A DNA stretch of 24,312 nt, taken from an uncultured Gilliamella sp. (GTDB taxonomy: Bacteria > Pseudomonadota > Gammaproteobacteria > Enterobacterales > Enterobacteriaceae). Where the stretch lies: NCBI GenBank assembly GCA_945291235.1, contig CALYQY010000030.1, positions 1 to 24,312 of the forward strand, written 5' to 3'. Position 1 is the stretch's first letter. Every line of letters starts with the position of its first letter. This document shows, piece after piece, positions 23,178 to 24,312 of the stretch. The position numbers and the translations under genes are program-made. A model generated the notes under the pieces. It saw only the letters and a program-made list of their open reading frames with translations, was not told where the DNA came from and did not search any database.

Positions 23178-23723
23178 TTAGCTTTTTTCGACTTGGCTAA
23201 AATCAAGTTCAACCGGTGTTGAACGACCAAAAATGGATACCGATACTTTTAAGCGGCTTTTCTCATAATCCACTTCTTCAACCACGCCATTAAAGTCAGC
23301 AAATGGACCGTCATTAACACGCACAAGTTCGCCCGGTTCAAATAAGGTTTTAGGACGTGGCTTATCGCCAACTTGTTGTAAACGATTCATGATAGCATCA
23401 ACTTCACGTTGGCTGATTGGTGCAGGTCGATCTGATGTACCACCAATAAAGCCCATTGTTCTTGGCACACTTTTTACTAAGTGCCATGTTGCATCATTCA
23501 TCACCATTTCAACTAAAACATAACCCGGGAAGAATTTACGTTCACTTTTACGGCGTTGACCACTTTTCATTTCAACAACTTCTTCGGTCGGTACTAATAC
23601 TTCACCGAAAAAATCTTCCATGTTATGTAATTTGATATATTCACGTAATGATTGTGCAACACGTGCTTCATAGCCAGAATAAGCTTGAATAACATACCAG
23701 CGTTTTTGTTGTGTTTCACTCAT
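23178..23723 (-). CDS. nusG: Transcription termination/antitermination factor NusG
   Basis: Binds RNA polymerase and increases processivity, and links it to Rho or to ribosomal protein S10. The length of 181 aa equals that of E. coli NusG. The N-terminal NGN domain starts with [13 protein letters not shown] and contains [10 protein letters not shown] and [13 protein letters not shown]. The C-terminal KOW domain holds [20 protein letters not shown] and ends near [12 protein letters not shown]. It follows secE with a single base between the stop and the ATG, so the two are one operon. Downstream comes a strong terminator and then yheS on the other strand; the ribosomal protein genes that usually follow nusG are not here. 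Confidence 0.98.
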   Translation of the reverse strand: MSETQQKRWYVIQAYSGYEARVAQSLREYIKLHNMEDFFGEVLVPTEEVVEMKSGQRRKSERKFFPGYVLVEMVMNDATWHLVKSVPRTMGFIGGTSDRPAPISQREVDAIMNRLQQVGDKPRPKTLFEPGELVRVNDGPFADFNGVVEEVDYEKSRLKVSVSIFGRSTPVELDFSQVEKS

Positions 23724-23724
23724 A

Positions 23725-24126
23725 TTAGCGTCCTAATGATGTTAGATAAAAGACAATTGAACGGAATACCGAATCCATTCCCCAAAGAGCTAATCCAACA
23801 ATAACAGTTACAGCAGCAACGAGCAAAGTTGTTTGCACTGTTTCTTTACGTGTCGGCCATACAACTTTTCGAAGCTCTTTTCTCGATTCTTGTAAAAATA
23901 CAAAAAATGCTTTGCCTTTATTTGTTGTGTACGCAATGAATAAAGTAAATAGCGAAATCGCAACAACAGCAACAATGCGGACGATCGTATTAGGTTGATA
24001 TATATCATTAGGACCAGAAAAATAAGAATTTCCCCAGACAATAAACGCAATCAATACTAGAACTAAACCCCATTTGAATTTGTCTAGAATCGTGTTTGTA
24101 GCTTGACTCTCGTTACTTACTAGCAT
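23725..24126 (-). CDS. secE: Preprotein translocase subunit SecE
   Basis: Essential small subunit of the SecYEG channel in the inner membrane, clamping the two halves of SecY. At 133 aa it is slightly longer than E. coli SecE (127). It has the three-helix form of enterobacteria: probable membrane segments near residues 18-36, 45-66 and 98-122. The conserved cytoplasmic amphipathic stretch [12 protein letters not shown] precedes the last helix. AGG about nine bases before the ATG is a modest ribosome binding site. It is the first gene of the secE-nusG unit, downstream of tuf on the same strand, which is the common bacterial order. Confidence 0.97.
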   Translation of the reverse strand: MLVSNESQATNTILDKFKWGLVLVLIAFIVWGNSYFSGPNDIYQPNTIVRIVAVVAISLFTLFIAYTTNKGKAFFVFLQESRKELRKVVWPTRKETVQTTLLVAAVTVIVGLALWGMDSVFRSIVFYLTSLGR

Positions 24127-24153
24127 ATAAAACCTATGATTATGTTATTTAAT

Positions 24154-24182
24154 AATATCTATTTTCCAAAATGCTCTCACAA
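24154..24182 (-). promoter_or_regulatory. Candidate secE-nusG promoter
   Basis: On the minus strand TTGTGA (plus 24177-24182) and GATATT (plus 24154-24159) are separated by 17 bases, fitting a sigma-70 promoter with four of six matches in each box. It lies about 28 bases before the secE ATG. Confidence 0.45.
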
Positions 24183-24213
24183 TAAAAAAACATTTTGCTA
24201 AACAGACGAGATA

Positions 24214-24241
24214 AGAAAGGGCATCTAGCGATACCCTTTCT
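24214..24241 (-). terminator. Terminator-like hairpin after tuf
   Basis: AGAAAGGG (24214-24221) pairs with CCCTTTCT (24234-24241), and ATC/GAT pair further inside after one mismatch. On the minus strand the stem leads into TTATCTCG and only later into a run of seven T. It probably ends or attenuates tuf transcription before secE. Confidence 0.6.
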
Positions 24242-24260
24242 ATGGTTATTCTTACTTTAA

Positions 24261-24312
24261 TTATTTGATAACCTTAGCAACCACACCAGCACCAACAGTA
24301 CGACCACCTTCA
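24261..24312 (-). CDS. tuf: Elongation factor Tu, C-terminal end (partial)
   Basis: Only the last 17 codons lie in the window. They read EGGRTVGAGVVAKVIK and then stop TAA (plus 24261-24263), the conserved C-terminus of EF-Tu, which brings aminoacyl-tRNA to the ribosome. The gene runs off the right edge. Its position upstream of secE-nusG on the same strand corresponds to E. coli tufB. Confidence 0.93.
   Translation of the reverse strand, partial: EGGRTVGAGVVAKVIK

Overview
The window is AT-rich chromosomal DNA of a gammaproteobacterium. Nearly every gene has a close, near full-length Escherichia coli counterpart (gltBD, mazG, gar/gud, cdaR, yheS, secE-nusG, tuf). The low GC content of genes and spacers, and the absence of any Pasteurellaceae-type uptake sequence that I could see, suggest an Orbaceae-like lineage such as Gilliamella. 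That placement is an inference from style; no marker gene was compared.

Left part (1-6873). A tandem array of about 176-bp non-coding units (1 to about 669, running off the left edge) lies upstream of the gltBD operon. This operon encodes NADPH-dependent glutamate synthase and closes with a bidirectional terminator.

Middle (6874-10784). On the minus strand, mazG overlaps an unrecognised 145-aa gene. Downstream of these lies a wrecked glutathione S-transferase gene, with its N-terminus, a nonsense codon, a missing centre and its C-terminus still recognisable. An OPT-family oligopeptide transporter gene diverges from mazG.

Hexarate region (10785-21035). A compact locus for uptake and breakdown of D-glucarate, D-galactarate and D-glycerate. 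The minus-strand operon gudP-gudX-gudD-garL-garR-garK diverges from garD across a 422-bp control region that carries several palindromes. The regulator gene cdaR lies convergent to garD. GudP imports the sugar acids. GudD and GarD dehydrate glucarate and galactarate to 5-keto-4-deoxyglucarate. GarL splits this to pyruvate and tartronate semialdehyde, GarR reduces the semialdehyde to glycerate, and GarK phosphorylates it to 2-phosphoglycerate. CdaR is the expected glycerate/hexarate-responsive activator. In E. coli these genes are spread over several loci; here they form one block.

Right part (21120-24312). yheS (ABC-F ATPase) converges on nusG-secE across a perfect palindromic terminator. The 3' end of a tuf gene enters from the right edge. 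tuf-secE-nusG keeps the usual bacterial order, but rplK does not follow nusG.

The items most worth a second look are the 176-bp array, the paired TGTGA-N4-TCACA palindromes and other inverted repeats in the gudP/garD control region, the strong stem-loop between garR and garK, the glutathione S-transferase remnant, and the break after nusG. I did not find a clearly new defence, mobile or biosynthetic system.
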